Shown here piece by piece: positions 16,852-25,775 of a stretch of DNA of 64,000 nt. Within the stretch, counting starts at the first letter, position 1, and every line of letters starts with the position of its first letter. Position numbers and translations under genes: made by a program. Location of the stretch: contig QZEE01000018.1 in assembly GCA_009917445.1 (NCBI GenBank), positions 1 through 64,000 on the forward strand, written 5' to 3'. The DNA comes from a bacterium D16-76. Lineage in GTDB: Bacteria; Bacillota; Clostridia; Oscillospirales; Acutalibacteraceae. The notes beneath the pieces are model-generated. The model saw nothing but the letters and a program-made list of their open reading frames with translations, searched no databases and was not told the DNA's origin.

Positions 16852-17238
16852 TTATGAAGTGTGCACCAGCGTCAAAAAGTCCTCAGCGCTTATGCCAGCC
16901 CGATAAAGCCTGTCCTCCTGCCCGGCATAATAAAAATCCACAAACTCACCGTTTATGTCCACCACCGCGCAGACCTCTTCCTCCGGCGTCCGGATCTCCA
17001 CCAGAAAATCCGGGTAATAAGCAAACAAAGCCGGGTCCTTGTCCAAAGGCTCCGCCTCCCGCAAAACCTCCCGGAACTCCCCGATCCGTTCCAGCCCTTC
17101 CCCAGACCCGGCGCTCAGGTGTATCAGCTTCAGCCCCACCCCATACCCCTGGGTAATATCCAGCTGCGAGGCCGTCTCACACCCCGTAAGCATGCATGCC
17201 AGCAACCATAAACAGACGCCGCAAAAAAACTTTCTCAT
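16852..17238 (-). CDS. Small lipoprotein, 128 aa
   Basis: A basic start (MRKFFCG), a hydrophobic segment and the lipobox LTGC near residue 20 mark a signal-peptidase II lipoprotein anchored on the outside of the membrane. The mature part is about 108 residues with a predicted alpha/beta character (LKLIHLSAGSGEGLERIGEF, CAVVDINGEFVDFYYAG). I do not recognise the domain. AAAAGGAAAA precedes the ATG. It stands alone; the nearest upstream sequence is a pair of intergenic repeats. Confidence 0.8.
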   Translation of the reverse strand: MRKFFCGVCLWLLACMLTGCETASQLDITQGYGVGLKLIHLSAGSGEGLERIGEFREVLREAEPLDKDPALFAYYPDFLVEIRTPEEEVCAVVDINGEFVDFYYAGQEDRLYRAGISAEDFLTLVHTS

Positions 17239-17346
17239 AACCCGTTTTCCTTTTCGCCAAAAATCATTACCCCCCTATTGTACCCGTTTTCCCCCAAAAA
17301 GTCAATTCCATATGCCAGCCTGGGAGTGCCCAACCCCGTGTTTTAT

Positions 17347-17466
17347 GCCTCCGGCGGTTCAGGGACTTCGGTCTCGCCTGCCGGCTCGGGAGGGTTGCCA
17401 CTGGCAACTCTCGCCCCTAAAAACCCCACAAACCCTTTTAAAAAAAGGTTTGATCCCAAAACTAAC
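17347..17466 (-). repeat. IHR-3, intergenic hairpin repeat (minus orientation)
   Basis: Read on the minus strand: GTTTT, GGGATC, a T/A-rich hairpin, GTGGGG, then the hairpin GTTGCCAGTGGCAAC, block CCGAGCCGGCAGGCGAGAC, and a final GCCGGAGGC. It lies upstream of the lipoprotein gene. Between this copy and IHR-4 (17467-17557) I see no gene. Confidence 0.75.
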
Positions 17467-17557
17467 TTTTACAAATTCATGGGGTTTTCTTTATAACTCT
17501 CCGACTTGTACACTCCCTGCCACACCGGACATCCCCGCCCACACTTCTCCCAAAACG

Positions 17558-17680
17558 GAAGGGGTCAAGGGGCCGGTGCGGCCCCTTGCGGGGGGTGGGG
17601 CGCTGGTCTCCAGTGGAGACCGTCAAGCGCCGACCGAGCCGGCAGGCGAGACCGGAGCCCCGCGGCCTTGCCGCAGGCCA
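17558..17680 (+). repeat. IHR-4, intergenic hairpin repeat
   Basis: A near-complete copy: GGGGTC, hairpin AAGGGGC / GCCCCTT (loop CGGTGCG), GCGGGG, outer arms GGCGCT / AGCGCC around GGTCTCCAGTGGAGACC, the CCGAGCCGGCAGGCGAGAC block, and the end hairpin GGCCTTGCCGCAGGCC. It overlaps the 3' end of the amidohydrolase gene. Confidence 0.8.
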
Positions 17681-18477
17681 AACAGCTTTTCCGCGTTTTT
17701 CCAGGCGATTTTCTCCCGTTCTTCCTCTGTCAGACTGGCTGCCCGCAGCAGGGCCCGTTCATCCGGTACCGTGCTCCATGGGCAGTCTGTGGCGAATAAT
17801 ACCCGTTCGGCCCCGTGGCGGCGCACCAGCCCGGTAAAGGCTTCCGCCGTCAAAAACCGCGACGCAAAAGCCGTGTCCAAATACACGTTTTCCCGCCCGC
17901 ACAAATACTTAGCCGCTTCCTCGGGCATCCCCATGCCCCCCATATGGGCGGCAATAATGGTCAGCCCCGGGAACCTCTCCGCCACCCGCGCCACCGCCGC
18001 CGGGTGGCAGTGGACAATATACGGGGAGTAAGGGTCCCACCCCGTATGGAAAGCCACCGGGAGCCCCAGCTCCTGGCACTTGGCATAAAGGGGCAGGGCG
18101 CAGGGGTCTTCAATAAAAAACCCCTGATAATCCGGGTGCAGCTTCACCCCATAAAGCCCCAGCCCCTTTATCCGTTCCAATTCCCCCAACGCGTCCGGCG
18201 CGGTAGGGAACACGCTGCCAAAGCAAAAAACCTTGCCGCCCTGGCTCTTAGCGGCAAAATCATTCACCGCCCGCTGCTGGTGGGCGCTGGTGGCAATGTG
18301 CAGGGCCATAGCCCCGGCAAATTCATCCTCCCCCCGCCACCCCTCCATTTTCGCCAGGGTACCATCCAAGGTGCCGTCGCTGTAAAAAGGGCTCTTGGCA
18401 ATACGGGCCAGCCTGGGCAAAGCCCGCCCCGCCAAAGCATCCGGGAAAAAATGCACATGGCAGTCAAAAAACTTCAT
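17623..18477 (-). CDS. Amidohydrolase-family metal-dependent hydrolase
   Basis: This is a TIM-barrel hydrolase of the amidohydrolase_2 type, 284 residues. Metal and active-site motifs appear in order: FDCHVHFF at the N-terminus, VKLHPDYQG, AFHTGWDPYSP, IIAAHMGG, and the catalytic aspartate in FATDCPW. Substrates in the family include decarboxylated aromatics and lactones; none can be assigned. The start at 18477 is fixed by AAAGGAGG and by the DCHVH motif. The last residues (APVSPAGSVGA) are encoded by the overlapping repeat IHR-4, so the native C-terminus was replaced or extended by the repeat. Confidence 0.85.
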   Translation of the reverse strand: MKFFDCHVHFFPDALAGRALPRLARIAKSPFYSDGTLDGTLAKMEGWRGEDEFAGAMALHIATSAHQQRAVNDFAAKSQGGKVFCFGSVFPTAPDALGELERIKGLGLYGVKLHPDYQGFFIEDPCALPLYAKCQELGLPVAFHTGWDPYSPYIVHCHPAAVARVAERFPGLTIIAAHMGGMGMPEEAAKYLCGRENVYLDTAFASRFLTAEAFTGLVRRHGAERVLFATDCPWSTVPDERALLRAASLTEEEREKIAWKNAEKLFGLRQGRGAPVSPAGSVGA

Positions 18478-18547
18478 GTCAGCCGCCTCCTTTAAAGAAA
18501 AAGAGAGCCCCCCGCCCGCAGGCGGAAGGCATCCCCAAAAATCCAAA

Positions 18548-18796
18548 TCAGTCGCTGGTGTAGGGCAGCAGGGCCAAGTGGCGCGCACGCTTGATCGCCA
18601 CCGTCAAAGCCCGCTGATGCCGGGCACAGGTACCGGTAACACGCCGGGGGAGGATCTTCCCCCTCTCAGAAATAAAACGGCGCAGCTTGGCAACATCCTT
18701 ATAGTCGATGTATTCCGCACGGTCTACACAAAAGCTGCATACCTTTTTGCGCCCTTTCCGTCCGCGGCGCACTTCTCTTTCGGGTCTATCAGCCAT
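18548..18796 (-). CDS. rpsR: 30S ribosomal protein S18
   Basis: S18 binds the platform of the 30S subunit next to S6. The 82-residue product has the family core: [59 protein letters not shown]. Cysteines C-x2-C and a third Cys in TGTC suggest the zinc-binding form. The ATG at 18796 has AAAGGAGG ten bases upstream. It is last in rpsF-ssb-rpsR; rplI does not follow. Confidence 0.98.
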   Translation of the reverse strand: MADRPEREVRRGRKGRKKVCSFCVDRAEYIDYKDVAKLRRFISERGKILPRRVTGTCARHQRALTVAIKRARHLALLPYTSD

Positions 18797-18846
18797 AGCC
18801 AAAAAGCCTCCTTTACAAAATAATAAATAAACGTGGCGGGCAAGCC

Positions 18847-19308
18847 TTAGAAGGGGAGGTCGTCGTCGGTCAGGATCTCCTCAAAATCCTCGCTTGCGCC
18901 GCTGGAATACGCAGGGGCCGGCAGCGATTGTGCCGCTGGCGGCGCCTCTTGGGGCAGGGGCGCCCGGTCAAAAGAACCGGTGCTTTCCCGCTTAGACCCG
19001 CAGAAGCTCACGTTGTCCGCCACAATCTCCACGGCGGTCCGCTTGTTCCCCTGGCGGTCCTCATAGCTGCGGGTCTGGATAGAGCCGTTGACAGCAATCA
19101 TCTGCCCCTTTGTAAAATACCGGCAGACAAACTCGGCGGTAGACCGCCACGCCACCACGTCGATAAAATCGGCCTGCCGCTCCTCGCCCTGGCGGGCAAA
19201 GCTGCGGTCCACAGCCACGCGGAAGCTGCAAACGGCAATATCACTGGCTGTATGTCTCAATTCCGGGTCGGCCACCAGCCGGCCCATAATAACGGCAACA
19301 TTCAGCAT
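18847..19308 (-). CDS. ssb: Single-stranded DNA-binding protein
   Basis: SSB coats single-stranded DNA during replication and repair. The 153 residues comprise an OB fold ([20 protein letters not shown] through [17 protein letters not shown]), a low-complexity Pro/Ala/Ser linker (about 110-140), and the acidic tip DDDLPF that recruits partner proteins. It lies between rpsF and rpsR, the classic arrangement. The ribosome binding site is weak, consistent with translation following rpsF. Confidence 0.98.
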   Translation of the reverse strand: MLNVAVIMGRLVADPELRHTASDIAVCSFRVAVDRSFARQGEERQADFIDVVAWRSTAEFVCRYFTKGQMIAVNGSIQTRSYEDRQGNKRTAVEIVADNVSFCGSKRESTGSFDRAPLPQEAPPAAQSLPAPAYSSGASEDFEEILTDDDLPF

Positions 19309-19333
19309 AAATCAGGGCTCGCTTTCCAGCGCC

Positions 19334-19741
19334 TTACTGGGCGCTCTCGGCGGGGGCCTCCACAGCCTCGGCTGCAATGGCTTCCACGTCAATGTTAGGC
19401 TCTTCGGCCTTGTGGGCCTTCTGGGGCTTTTGGGCGTTCAGGTGGCGGGGGTCACGCTTAACGATGATCGTGCGCATAATGCCGTCGGTAATCTGATACC
19501 GCCTGTCCAGCTCCGCGGTAAAATCCGGGTCGCTTTCAAAGTTAATCAGCGTGTAGTACCCCTCGGTCTGCTTCTGGATAGGATAGGCGAACCGCCGCTT
19601 CCCCCAGTCGTCAACACTCTGCACCGTACCGTGCTCGGCAATCAGAGCCTTAAACCGTTCCACCAGGGCGGCGCTGCCCTCTTCCCCCAGCTTCGCGGAA
19701 GTGACGATGACCGTCTCGTACAGGTTCTTTCCTTCTGCCAT
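19334..19741 (-). CDS. rpsF: 30S ribosomal protein S6
   Basis: S6 pairs with S18 on the 30S platform. The 135-residue product starts MAEGKNLYETVIVTSAKLGE; the ATG at 19741 is chosen because GGAGG lies just upstream. Core motifs include DDWGKRRFAYPIQKQTEGYY and the LDRRYQITDGIMRTIIVKRD strand. The C-terminal tail (about residues 95-135) is longer than the minimal family and rich in Ala and Glu, as often seen in Clostridia. First gene of rpsF-ssb-rpsR. Confidence 0.97.
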   Translation of the reverse strand: MAEGKNLYETVIVTSAKLGEEGSAALVERFKALIAEHGTVQSVDDWGKRRFAYPIQKQTEGYYTLINFESDPDFTAELDRRYQITDGIMRTIIVKRDPRHLNAQKPQKAHKAEEPNIDVEAIAAEAVEAPAESAQ

Positions 19742-19838
19742 TTGTATTGCACCTCCTTTTGGTCTTTTGGCCCCGCGCTCTTTTAGGTTTATTGTCGCGG
19801 AGCAAGGAAGTTTGAAACTCTGTCTCAAACAACTTTGC
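19742..19838 (-). promoter_or_regulatory. rpsF leader, possible S6:S18 control region
   Basis: The leader between promoter and rpsF is about 90 nt. It contains an inverted repeat GTTTGA / TCAAAC (19810-19830) and a second possible stem CCGCG / CGCGG (19773-19777 with 19796-19800). In many bacteria the rpsF leader binds the S6:S18 complex for feedback control; I cannot confirm the consensus here. Confidence 0.35.
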
Positions 19839-19839
19839 T

Positions 19840-19868
19840 ATTATACCACGTTCCTCCCCCCAATGCAA
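19840..19868 (-). promoter_or_regulatory. Promoter of rpsF-ssb-rpsR
   Basis: TTGCAT (19863-19868) and TATAAT (19840-19845) with a 17-bp spacer on the minus strand. Confidence 0.85.
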
Positions 19869-20056
19869 GGGCCTACCTGCCCAAATTCCGGGCAAAATTC
19901 GCCCTTCCCCTTGTTTTTTCTGCCGCTACCCGCCATTGTCACCCGCCAATTAACCACGTATGTTGACAATCCACCCCCGGCTGTGGTACCTTATAGTTGC
20001 CGGCACAAAATCGTACACCCACCCAAAACCAGATGGTAAAGAAAGGGGAACCCGCC

Positions 20057-21058
20057 ATGGATGTAACGGAAAAAGTATTAGAGCTTTTGCAAGAGGCCAG
20101 GGGCCCGGTTTCCGGCGAGCAGATGGCCGAGGCCCTGGGCGTCACCCGCAACACCGTCTGGAAAGCGGTCAAGCGCCTGCGGGAAGCCGGCTACGTCATT
20201 TCCGCCGTCACCAACCAGGGCTACCGCCTGCTGTCCGAAAGCGACGTCCTGACCCCCGGCAACATCCGCCGCCGGTTAGAGCCCCAGGCGGCCCTCACCG
20301 CCATCGACGTGCGGGAGTCCGTCACCTCCACCAACACCGTCCTGAAAGAGCTGGCCGAGCAGGGCGGCCGGGAGGGCATGGTGGTCATAGCCCACCGCCA
20401 GACCCAGGGCAAGGGCCGCCTGGGCCGTTCCTTCTATTCCCCCCGGGGCGGCGGCCTTTACATGAGCATCCTGCTGCGCCCCGCCTTCCCAGCCGAAGAA
20501 GCCCTTTCCATCACCACCGCCGCGGCCGTGGCCGTGGCCCGTGCCATCGACGAGGTAACCGGGGACAGGGCCCTTATCAAATGGGTAAACGACGTCTACT
20601 TCCACGGCCGCAAGGTCTGCGGCATCCTCACCGAAGCCTCCGTCGACTTTGAGACCGGCGGCCTGCAATACGCCGTGCTGGGCATGGGCACCAACCTCAC
20701 CCCCCCCGAAGGCGGCTTCCCCCCCGAGGTAGCCCAGGTAGCCGGGGCCCTGTTCCCGGAAAACGCCCCCCCGGGGGCCCGCACCCAGCTGGCGGCCGCC
20801 ATCCTCAACCACTTTTTTACCTATTATAAAGCCATGCCCCAGCGCACCTATATGGACGAATACCGTTCCCGCTCCCTGCTCACGGGCATGGGCATCACCT
20901 TCATGGAGGGCAGCACCCAGCGGGAAGGCACCGTGCTGGGCATAGACAGCCAGGCCCGCCTGCTGGTAAAGCTGCCCAACGGTACCCAGCGCTGCTTTGG
21001 CGCCGGCGAGGTCAACATCCAGCGGGACTTCCTAGAGCGCCTGCGCCAAGAAACCTAA
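20057..21058 (+). CDS. birA: Bifunctional biotin-protein ligase and biotin operon repressor
   Basis: BirA activates biotin with ATP, transfers it to biotin-dependent carboxylases, and with its HTH domain represses biotin genes. Of 333 residues, about 1-60 form the HTH (SGEQMAEALGVTRNTVWKAV, LREAGYVISAVTNQGYRL). The catalytic part has GKGRLGRSFYSPRGGGLYMS, KWVNDVYFHGRKVCGIL and a C-terminal SH3-like cap. The start follows AAAGGGGA. Directly downstream is bioY. A TTGACA lies upstream at 19963-19968 but its -10 (TACCTT) is weak, and I see no clear BirA operator. Confidence 0.95.
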   Translation: MDVTEKVLELLQEARGPVSGEQMAEALGVTRNTVWKAVKRLREAGYVISAVTNQGYRLLSESDVLTPGNIRRRLEPQAALTAIDVRESVTSTNTVLKELAEQGGREGMVVIAHRQTQGKGRLGRSFYSPRGGGLYMSILLRPAFPAEEALSITTAAAVAVARAIDEVTGDRALIKWVNDVYFHGRKVCGILTEASVDFETGGLQYAVLGMGTNLTPPEGGFPPEVAQVAGALFPENAPPGARTQLAAAILNHFFTYYKAMPQRTYMDEYRSRSLLTGMGITFMEGSTQREGTVLGIDSQARLLVKLPNGTQRCFGAGEVNIQRDFLERLRQET

Positions 21059-21136
21059 CCTCCCACAACATACATTATATATAGAAATAAACCAAAACCA
21101 AACGGAAATTGAAGAAAACGAAAGGCTGGTGCAACC

Positions 21137-21691
21137 ATGAAAATAGAGTTCAAAAGCCCCATCCAAAAAACCGTCATGACCGGCGTCTGCGCCGCCCTGC
21201 TGGCCGTGCTCTCCCAAATCTCCATCCCCCTGCCCACCGGGGTGCCCATCACCCTGCAAACCTTTGCCGTAGCCCTGTGCGGCTACATCCTGGGCCCGGC
21301 CCTGGGCACGCTTTCGGTGCTGGTGTACCTGGCACTGGGGGCCATAGGCCTGCCGGTGTTCGCCGGGTTCAGCGGCGGCATCGGGGCCTTTGCCGGCATG
21401 GCCGGCGGCTTTTTGTGGGGATTCTTAGCCCAAGCCGCCCTCTGCGGCCTGGGCATGCGCCTGCAAAACCGCATCCTGGCCATAGCCCTGGGCATAGCGG
21501 GCCTGCTGGCGTGCCATGTGTGCGGGGTGGTGCAGTTTGCCTTCCTCAGCTCCACCGGGTTCTTGCCCTCTGCGCTGGCGGTGTCGGTGCCCCATCTGGT
21601 AAAAGACATCCTCTCCGTGGCCCTGGCCTACTTTGCGTCCCTGGCCGTGCTGCTCAGCCTTAAGCGCGCCCGCCTGGTAGACGCCCCATGA
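21137..21691 (+). CDS. bioY: Biotin ECF transporter substrate-binding protein BioY
   Basis: BioY is the membrane S component that captures biotin and works with a shared ECF energising module encoded elsewhere. The 184-residue protein has six hydrophobic helices and family signatures IPLPTGVPITLQTFAVALCG, GALGTLSVLVYLALGAIGLP-like region, and FAGFSGGIGAFAGMAGGFLW. It follows birA by 78 bases and is coupled to the next gene by an ATGA overlap. No biotin synthesis genes are present, so the cell probably imports biotin. Confidence 0.95.
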   Translation: MKIEFKSPIQKTVMTGVCAALLAVLSQISIPLPTGVPITLQTFAVALCGYILGPALGTLSVLVYLALGAIGLPVFAGFSGGIGAFAGMAGGFLWGFLAQAALCGLGMRLQNRILAIALGIAGLLACHVCGVVQFAFLSSTGFLPSALAVSVPHLVKDILSVALAYFASLAVLLSLKRARLVDAP

Positions 21692-22083
21692 AGGGGATAC
21701 GCGGCCACCACCTGTTCTGCATGGCGCTTTTCACCGGCCACGGCTACAGCCCGGCCTTTACAGAAAACATGTCGGCCACCATCCAGGCCCTACAGTCCGG
21801 CGAGCCCCTGCGTCTCACCTCCGGCCCCGACGCCCTCTGCGCCGCCTGCCCCCATCTTCTGCCAGAAGGCGGCTGCGCCCACGGCACCGCCGACGTAGCC
21901 CGCCGGGACCAAGCGGCCCGCCAGGCCCTAACCGTGTCCCCCGGCGACACGCTCACCTGGCAAGAGCTGCGCGCCCACCTGCTGTCCCTGGACGAAGCCA
22001 GCTTCCAAGCCGTCTGCGGCGGCTGCCGCTGGGCCGCCGAGGGCCTGTGCTCTTGGGCGCTTTTGCAAAAGCAGCTGGTATAA
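21688..22083 (+). CDS. DUF1284-family cysteine-rich protein
   Basis: The 131-residue protein begins MKGIRGHHLFCMALFTGHGYS, the signature start of DUF1284 proteins, and carries several cysteines (CAACPHLLPEGGCAHG; CGGCRWAAEGLC) arranged like an iron-sulfur or zinc site. The family function is not known; a metal cluster role is a reasonable inference from the cysteine pattern. It overlaps the bioY stop codon and ends the birA-bioY operon before a terminator. Confidence 0.85.
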   Translation: MKGIRGHHLFCMALFTGHGYSPAFTENMSATIQALQSGEPLRLTSGPDALCAACPHLLPEGGCAHGTADVARRDQAARQALTVSPGDTLTWQELRAHLLSLDEASFQAVCGGCRWAAEGLCSWALLQKQLV

Positions 22084-22106
22084 TATTGGTGCATTTGCCG
22101 AAAAAC

Positions 22107-22150
22107 AAGGACGGTCTTCCTTATCTGGGAAAAATCGTCCTTTTCTTTTT
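22107..22150 (+). terminator. Terminator of the birA-bioY-DUF1284 operon
   Basis: AAGGACG pairs with CGTCCTT across a 22-nt loop and is followed by TTCTTTTT. Confidence 0.75.
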
Positions 22151-22292
22151 GCAAAATGGCCTTGCTTTCAGCGGCAAAATAGAGTAAAATAAAAGCGCCG
22201 CAGTTCAAAAATCGCCAAAAAACCAGAACCGCCCTTTGGAAAATATGGGGCTTCTGGCCAGCGCCCCCCACTATATAAGGAGCCTTTGGCAA

Positions 22293-22378
22293 ATTGAACA
22301 AATTCAATCGGTTCCCTGATATCGATATATCATTCCTTACAATTTACAATCCCCCATGCATATGTTAAAATATTATCA
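22293..22378 (+). promoter_or_regulatory. Promoter and operator-like repeats upstream of rex-adhE
   Basis: A promoter with TTTACA (22343-22348), 17-bp spacer and TAAAAT (22366-22371) precedes rex. Three inverted repeats cluster here: ATTGAA-CAAA-TTCAAT (22293-22308), TGATAT-CGAT-ATATCA (22317-22332), and TGTTAAAATATTATCA (22363-22378, 6 of 8 arm positions paired), the last overlapping the -10 box. Rex sites in Firmicutes resemble TTGTTAA-n4-TTAACAA, so the last repeat is the best Rex candidate. Confidence 0.6.
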
Positions 22379-22399
22379 AAGTTGGAAAGGGGTGAAGCA

Positions 22400-23038
22400 A
22401 TGCCGGGCCGAAGCATATCGAAGCAGACCCTTTCGCGCCTGCCCGAGTACCTGCGCGTTTTACAGGGCTTGGAAGGGCAAGGGCGGCGGTACGTTTCGGC
22501 AACAGCCGTAGCAGAGGCGCTTGGCCTGAATGACGTGGTGGTGCGCAAGGATTTAGCCTCCGTAAGCGGGGCGGGCCGGCCCAAGGTGGGCTATGTCCGG
22601 GAAGAGCTTATGGGCGAGCTGGAGCATTTCCTTGGCTATGACAACACCCAGGACGCCATCCTGGTCGGCGCGGGGAAGCTGGGGCAGGCGCTTTTGTCCT
22701 ACGAGGTTTTCCCCCAATACGGGCTCAACATCGTGGCCGGGTTCGACAGCGACCCCCAGGTGTACGGGTCTGAGGTAGGGGGCAAGAAGATTCTGCCCAT
22801 GGAGAAGCTGCCGGGCCTGTGCAGGCGCATGGGGGTGCGCATCGGCATCATCACGGTGCCGGGCGAGCACGCCCAAAAGGTCTGCGGGCTCTTGACAGGC
22901 AGCGGGGTCCTGGCTATCTGGAACTTCGCCAACGTCCACCTAAGCGTCCCCGAAGGGGTCTTGGTCCAAAATGAAAATATGGCGGTGTCCCTTGCCATAC
23001 TTTCCAATCACTTAAAAGAAAGGTTCCGCACAAAATAA
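22400..23038 (+). CDS. rex: Redox-sensing transcriptional repressor Rex
   Basis: Rex binds DNA when NAD+ is high and releases it when NADH rises, which switches on fermentation enzymes. The 212 residues comprise an N-terminal winged helix (SKQTLSRLPEYLRVLQ, ATAVAEALGLNDVVVRKDLA) and a Rossmann domain with VGAGKLGQALLSYE at about residue 90, ending in the domain-swapped helix LAILSNHLKERF. The ATG at 22400 follows AAAGGGGTG. Rex is immediately upstream of adhE, a typical target, and its own promoter carries operator-like repeats. Confidence 0.97.
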   Translation: MPGRSISKQTLSRLPEYLRVLQGLEGQGRRYVSATAVAEALGLNDVVVRKDLASVSGAGRPKVGYVREELMGELEHFLGYDNTQDAILVGAGKLGQALLSYEVFPQYGLNIVAGFDSDPQVYGSEVGGKKILPMEKLPGLCRRMGVRIGIITVPGEHAQKVCGLLTGSGVLAIWNFANVHLSVPEGVLVQNENMAVSLAILSNHLKERFRTK

Positions 23039-23060
23039 ACAGCAAAGGATGAGTGATTTC

Positions 23061-25667
23061 ATGGAAGCAAAGACAACGTTTGAAATTGTGGAAAACACGG
23101 AAACATTCGAGAGAATGCTCCAGCGGGTGCGGGAGGCCCAGAAGGTCTACGCCTCCTATACCCAGGAGCAGGTGGACGAGATCTTCCGTGCCGCAGCCAT
23201 GGCCGCCAATTTCCAGCGTATCCCGCTGGCCCGCATGGCCGTAGAGGAGACCGGCATGGGCGTCGTCGAAGACAAGGTCATCAAAAACCACTACGCCGCC
23301 GAGTACATCTACAACACCTACAAAAACACCAAGACCTGCGGCGTTATCGAGGAAGACCCGGCCTTTGGCACCAAGAAGATCGCCGAGCCCATCGGCGTCA
23401 TCGCGGCGGTCATCCCCACCACAAACCCCACCTCCACCGCTATCTTTAAGACCCTCCTGGCCTTAAAGACCCGCAACGGCATCATCATCAGCCCCCATCC
23501 CCGGGCAAAGAAATGCACCATCGAGGCTGCCAAGGTTGTGCTGGACGCCGCCATCAAGGCCGGCGCCCCGGAAGGCCTCTTCGGCTGGATTGACGTCCCC
23601 TCCCTGGAATTGACCAATAAGGTCATGGCCGAAGCCGACATCATCCTGGCCACCGGCGGCCCCGGCATGGTAAACGCCGCCTATTCCTCCGGCACCCCGG
23701 CTTTGGGCGTAGGCGCGGGCAACACCCCCGCCATCATCGACGACACCGCCGACGTGATCCTGGCCGTCAACTCCATCATCCATTCCAAGACCTTTGACAA
23801 CGGCATGATCTGCGCCTCCGAGCAGTCTGTCATTGTGCTGGACAAGGTCTACAAGCAGGTAAAGGACGAGTTCCAGAAGCGCGGCTGCTATTTCCTCAAT
23901 AAAGCCGAAACCGAGAAGGTCCGCAAGACCATCATCATCAACGGCGCTTTGAACGCCAAGATCGTCGGCCAGAAGGCCCACACCATCGCCGCCTTAGCCG
24001 GCGTCGAGGTGCCCGAGTCCACCAAGATCATCATCGGCGAGGTGGAAAGCGTAGAGATCTCCGAGGAGTTCGCCCACGAGAAGCTGTCCCCGGTCCTGGC
24101 CATGTACAAGGCCAAAGACTTTGACGACGCCATCGCCAAGGCCGAGCAGCTGGTAGCCGACGGCGGCTACGGCCACACCTCCTCTTTGTATATCCACATC
24201 TCCGAAAAAGAGAAGATGGCTAAGCACCAGGCGGCCATGAAGACCTGCCGTATCCTTGTCAACACCCCCTCCTCCCAGGGCGGCATTGGCGACCTCTACA
24301 ACTTCAAGCTGGCCCCGTCCCTTACCCTGGGCTGCGGCTCCTGGGGCGGCAACTCCGTTTCCGAGAACGTAGGCGTCAAGCACCTGATCAATGTAAAGAC
24401 CGTGGCCGAGAGGAGAGAGAATATGTTGTGGTTCCGTGTGCCTGAGAAGGTATATTTCAAGAAGGGCTGCATGCCCCTGGCTCTGGACGAGCTGAAGACC
24501 GAATATGGCAAGAAGAAGGCTTTCATCGTCACCGATACCTTCCTGTACCAGAACGGCTATACCAAGCCCATCACCGACAAGCTGGACGAAATGAACATCC
24601 AGTATTCCTGCTTCTGGAACGTCCAGCCCGACCCCACCCTGGCAAACGCCCTGGAGGGTGTCCAGCAGATCCGCTCCTTCCAGCCCGACGTGATCATCGC
24701 CCTGGGCGGCGGCTCCGCCATGGACGCCGCGAAGATCATGTGGGTCCTCTACGAGCACCCGGACGCCGACTTCGCTTCCATGTCCATGGACTTCATGGAT
24801 ATCCGCAAGCGTATCTATAAGTTCCCCAAAATGGGCGAAAAGGCCATGTTCGTGGCCATCCCCACCTCCGCCGGTACCGGTTCCGAGGTGACCCCCTTCG
24901 CCATCATCACCGATGAGAAGACCGGCACCAAGTGGCCCATTGCCGACTACGAGCTCCTGCCCAACATGGCTATCGTAGACGTAGACAACATGATGAACGC
25001 CCCCAAGGGCCTCACCAGCGCCTCCGGCATCGACGTTATGACCCACGCCATCGAGGCCTACGTGTCCATCATGGCCACCCCCTTCACCGACGGCCTGGCC
25101 CTGCAGGCGATCAAGACCGTCTTTGACTACCTGCCCTCCGCCTACGAAAACGGCGCTGCGGACCCCATTGCCCGCGAGAAAATGGCCGAAGCCTCCTGCA
25201 TGGCCGGCATGGCCTTTGCCAACGCCTTCCTGGGCGTAAACCACTCCATGGCCCATAAGCTGGGCGCCTACCACCACCTGCCCCACGGCGTAGCCAATGC
25301 CGTCATCCTCACCGACGTCATCCGCTACAACTCCGCCGACGTCCCCACCAAAATGGGCACCTTCTCCCAGTACCAGTACCCCCACGCCAAAGAGCGCTAC
25401 GTGGAGGCCGCCAAGTTCGCCGGCATCCAGGGCAAAAACGACGACGAGATCTTCGAGAACTTTATCGCCGCCCTGGAAGACCTGAAGGAGAAGATCGGCA
25501 TCAAGAAGACCATCAAGGATTACGGCGTAGACGAGAAATACTTCCTGGATACCCTGGACGAGATGGTAGAGAACGCCTTTAACGACCAGTGCACCGGGGC
25601 CAACCCCCGCTACCCGCTCATGAGCGAGATCAAGGAGATCTACCTCAAGTGCTACTACGGTAAATAA
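23061..25667 (+). CDS. adhE: Bifunctional acetaldehyde-CoA/alcohol dehydrogenase AdhE
   Basis: AdhE reduces acetyl-CoA to acetaldehyde and then ethanol, oxidising two NADH. The 868-residue protein has an N-terminal aldehyde dehydrogenase (about 1-440) with the catalytic cysteine in NGMICASEQSVIV, and a C-terminal iron alcohol dehydrogenase (about 455-868) with ALGGGSAMDAAK and metal ligands in SMAHKLGAYHHLPHGVANA. The ATG at 23061 is used because AAAGGA lies 11 bases upstream; the ATG at 23049 overlaps that site. It lies 22 bases after rex and heads the hydrogen cluster. AdhE forms spirosomes in other species. Confidence 0.98.
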   Translation: MEAKTTFEIVENTETFERMLQRVREAQKVYASYTQEQVDEIFRAAAMAANFQRIPLARMAVEETGMGVVEDKVIKNHYAAEYIYNTYKNTKTCGVIEEDPAFGTKKIAEPIGVIAAVIPTTNPTSTAIFKTLLALKTRNGIIISPHPRAKKCTIEAAKVVLDAAIKAGAPEGLFGWIDVPSLELTNKVMAEADIILATGGPGMVNAAYSSGTPALGVGAGNTPAIIDDTADVILAVNSIIHSKTFDNGMICASEQSVIVLDKVYKQVKDEFQKRGCYFLNKAETEKVRKTIIINGALNAKIVGQKAHTIAALAGVEVPESTKIIIGEVESVEISEEFAHEKLSPVLAMYKAKDFDDAIAKAEQLVADGGYGHTSSLYIHISEKEKMAKHQAAMKTCRILVNTPSSQGGIGDLYNFKLAPSLTLGCGSWGGNSVSENVGVKHLINVKTVAERRENMLWFRVPEKVYFKKGCMPLALDELKTEYGKKKAFIVTDTFLYQNGYTKPITDKLDEMNIQYSCFWNVQPDPTLANALEGVQQIRSFQPDVIIALGGGSAMDAAKIMWVLYEHPDADFASMSMDFMDIRKRIYKFPKMGEKAMFVAIPTSAGTGSEVTPFAIITDEKTGTKWPIADYELLPNMAIVDVDNMMNAPKGLTSASGIDVMTHAIEAYVSIMATPFTDGLALQAIKTVFDYLPSAYENGAADPIAREKMAEASCMAGMAFANAFLGVNHSMAHKLGAYHHLPHGVANAVILTDVIRYNSADVPTKMGTFSQYQYPHAKERYVEAAKFAGIQGKNDDEIFENFIAALEDLKEKIGIKKTIKDYGVDEKYFLDTLDEMVENAFNDQCTGANPRYPLMSEIKEIYLKCYYGK

Positions 25668-25775
25668 GAGAGGGCCAACATCCCTTCCCTTTTGCGGACC
25701 CCGCCCGGGCCGGGCCCCGGCCCCCGGGCAGGAGGCCGCTTCCCACAAATCAAGAAAGGAAGATGAGCATATACT

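Noticed and set aside
20000-20056. BirA operator before birA
   Set aside because: TTAACC and GGTA-like pieces occur near 19950-19990 but spacing and symmetry do not fit the known Firmicutes BirA sites.
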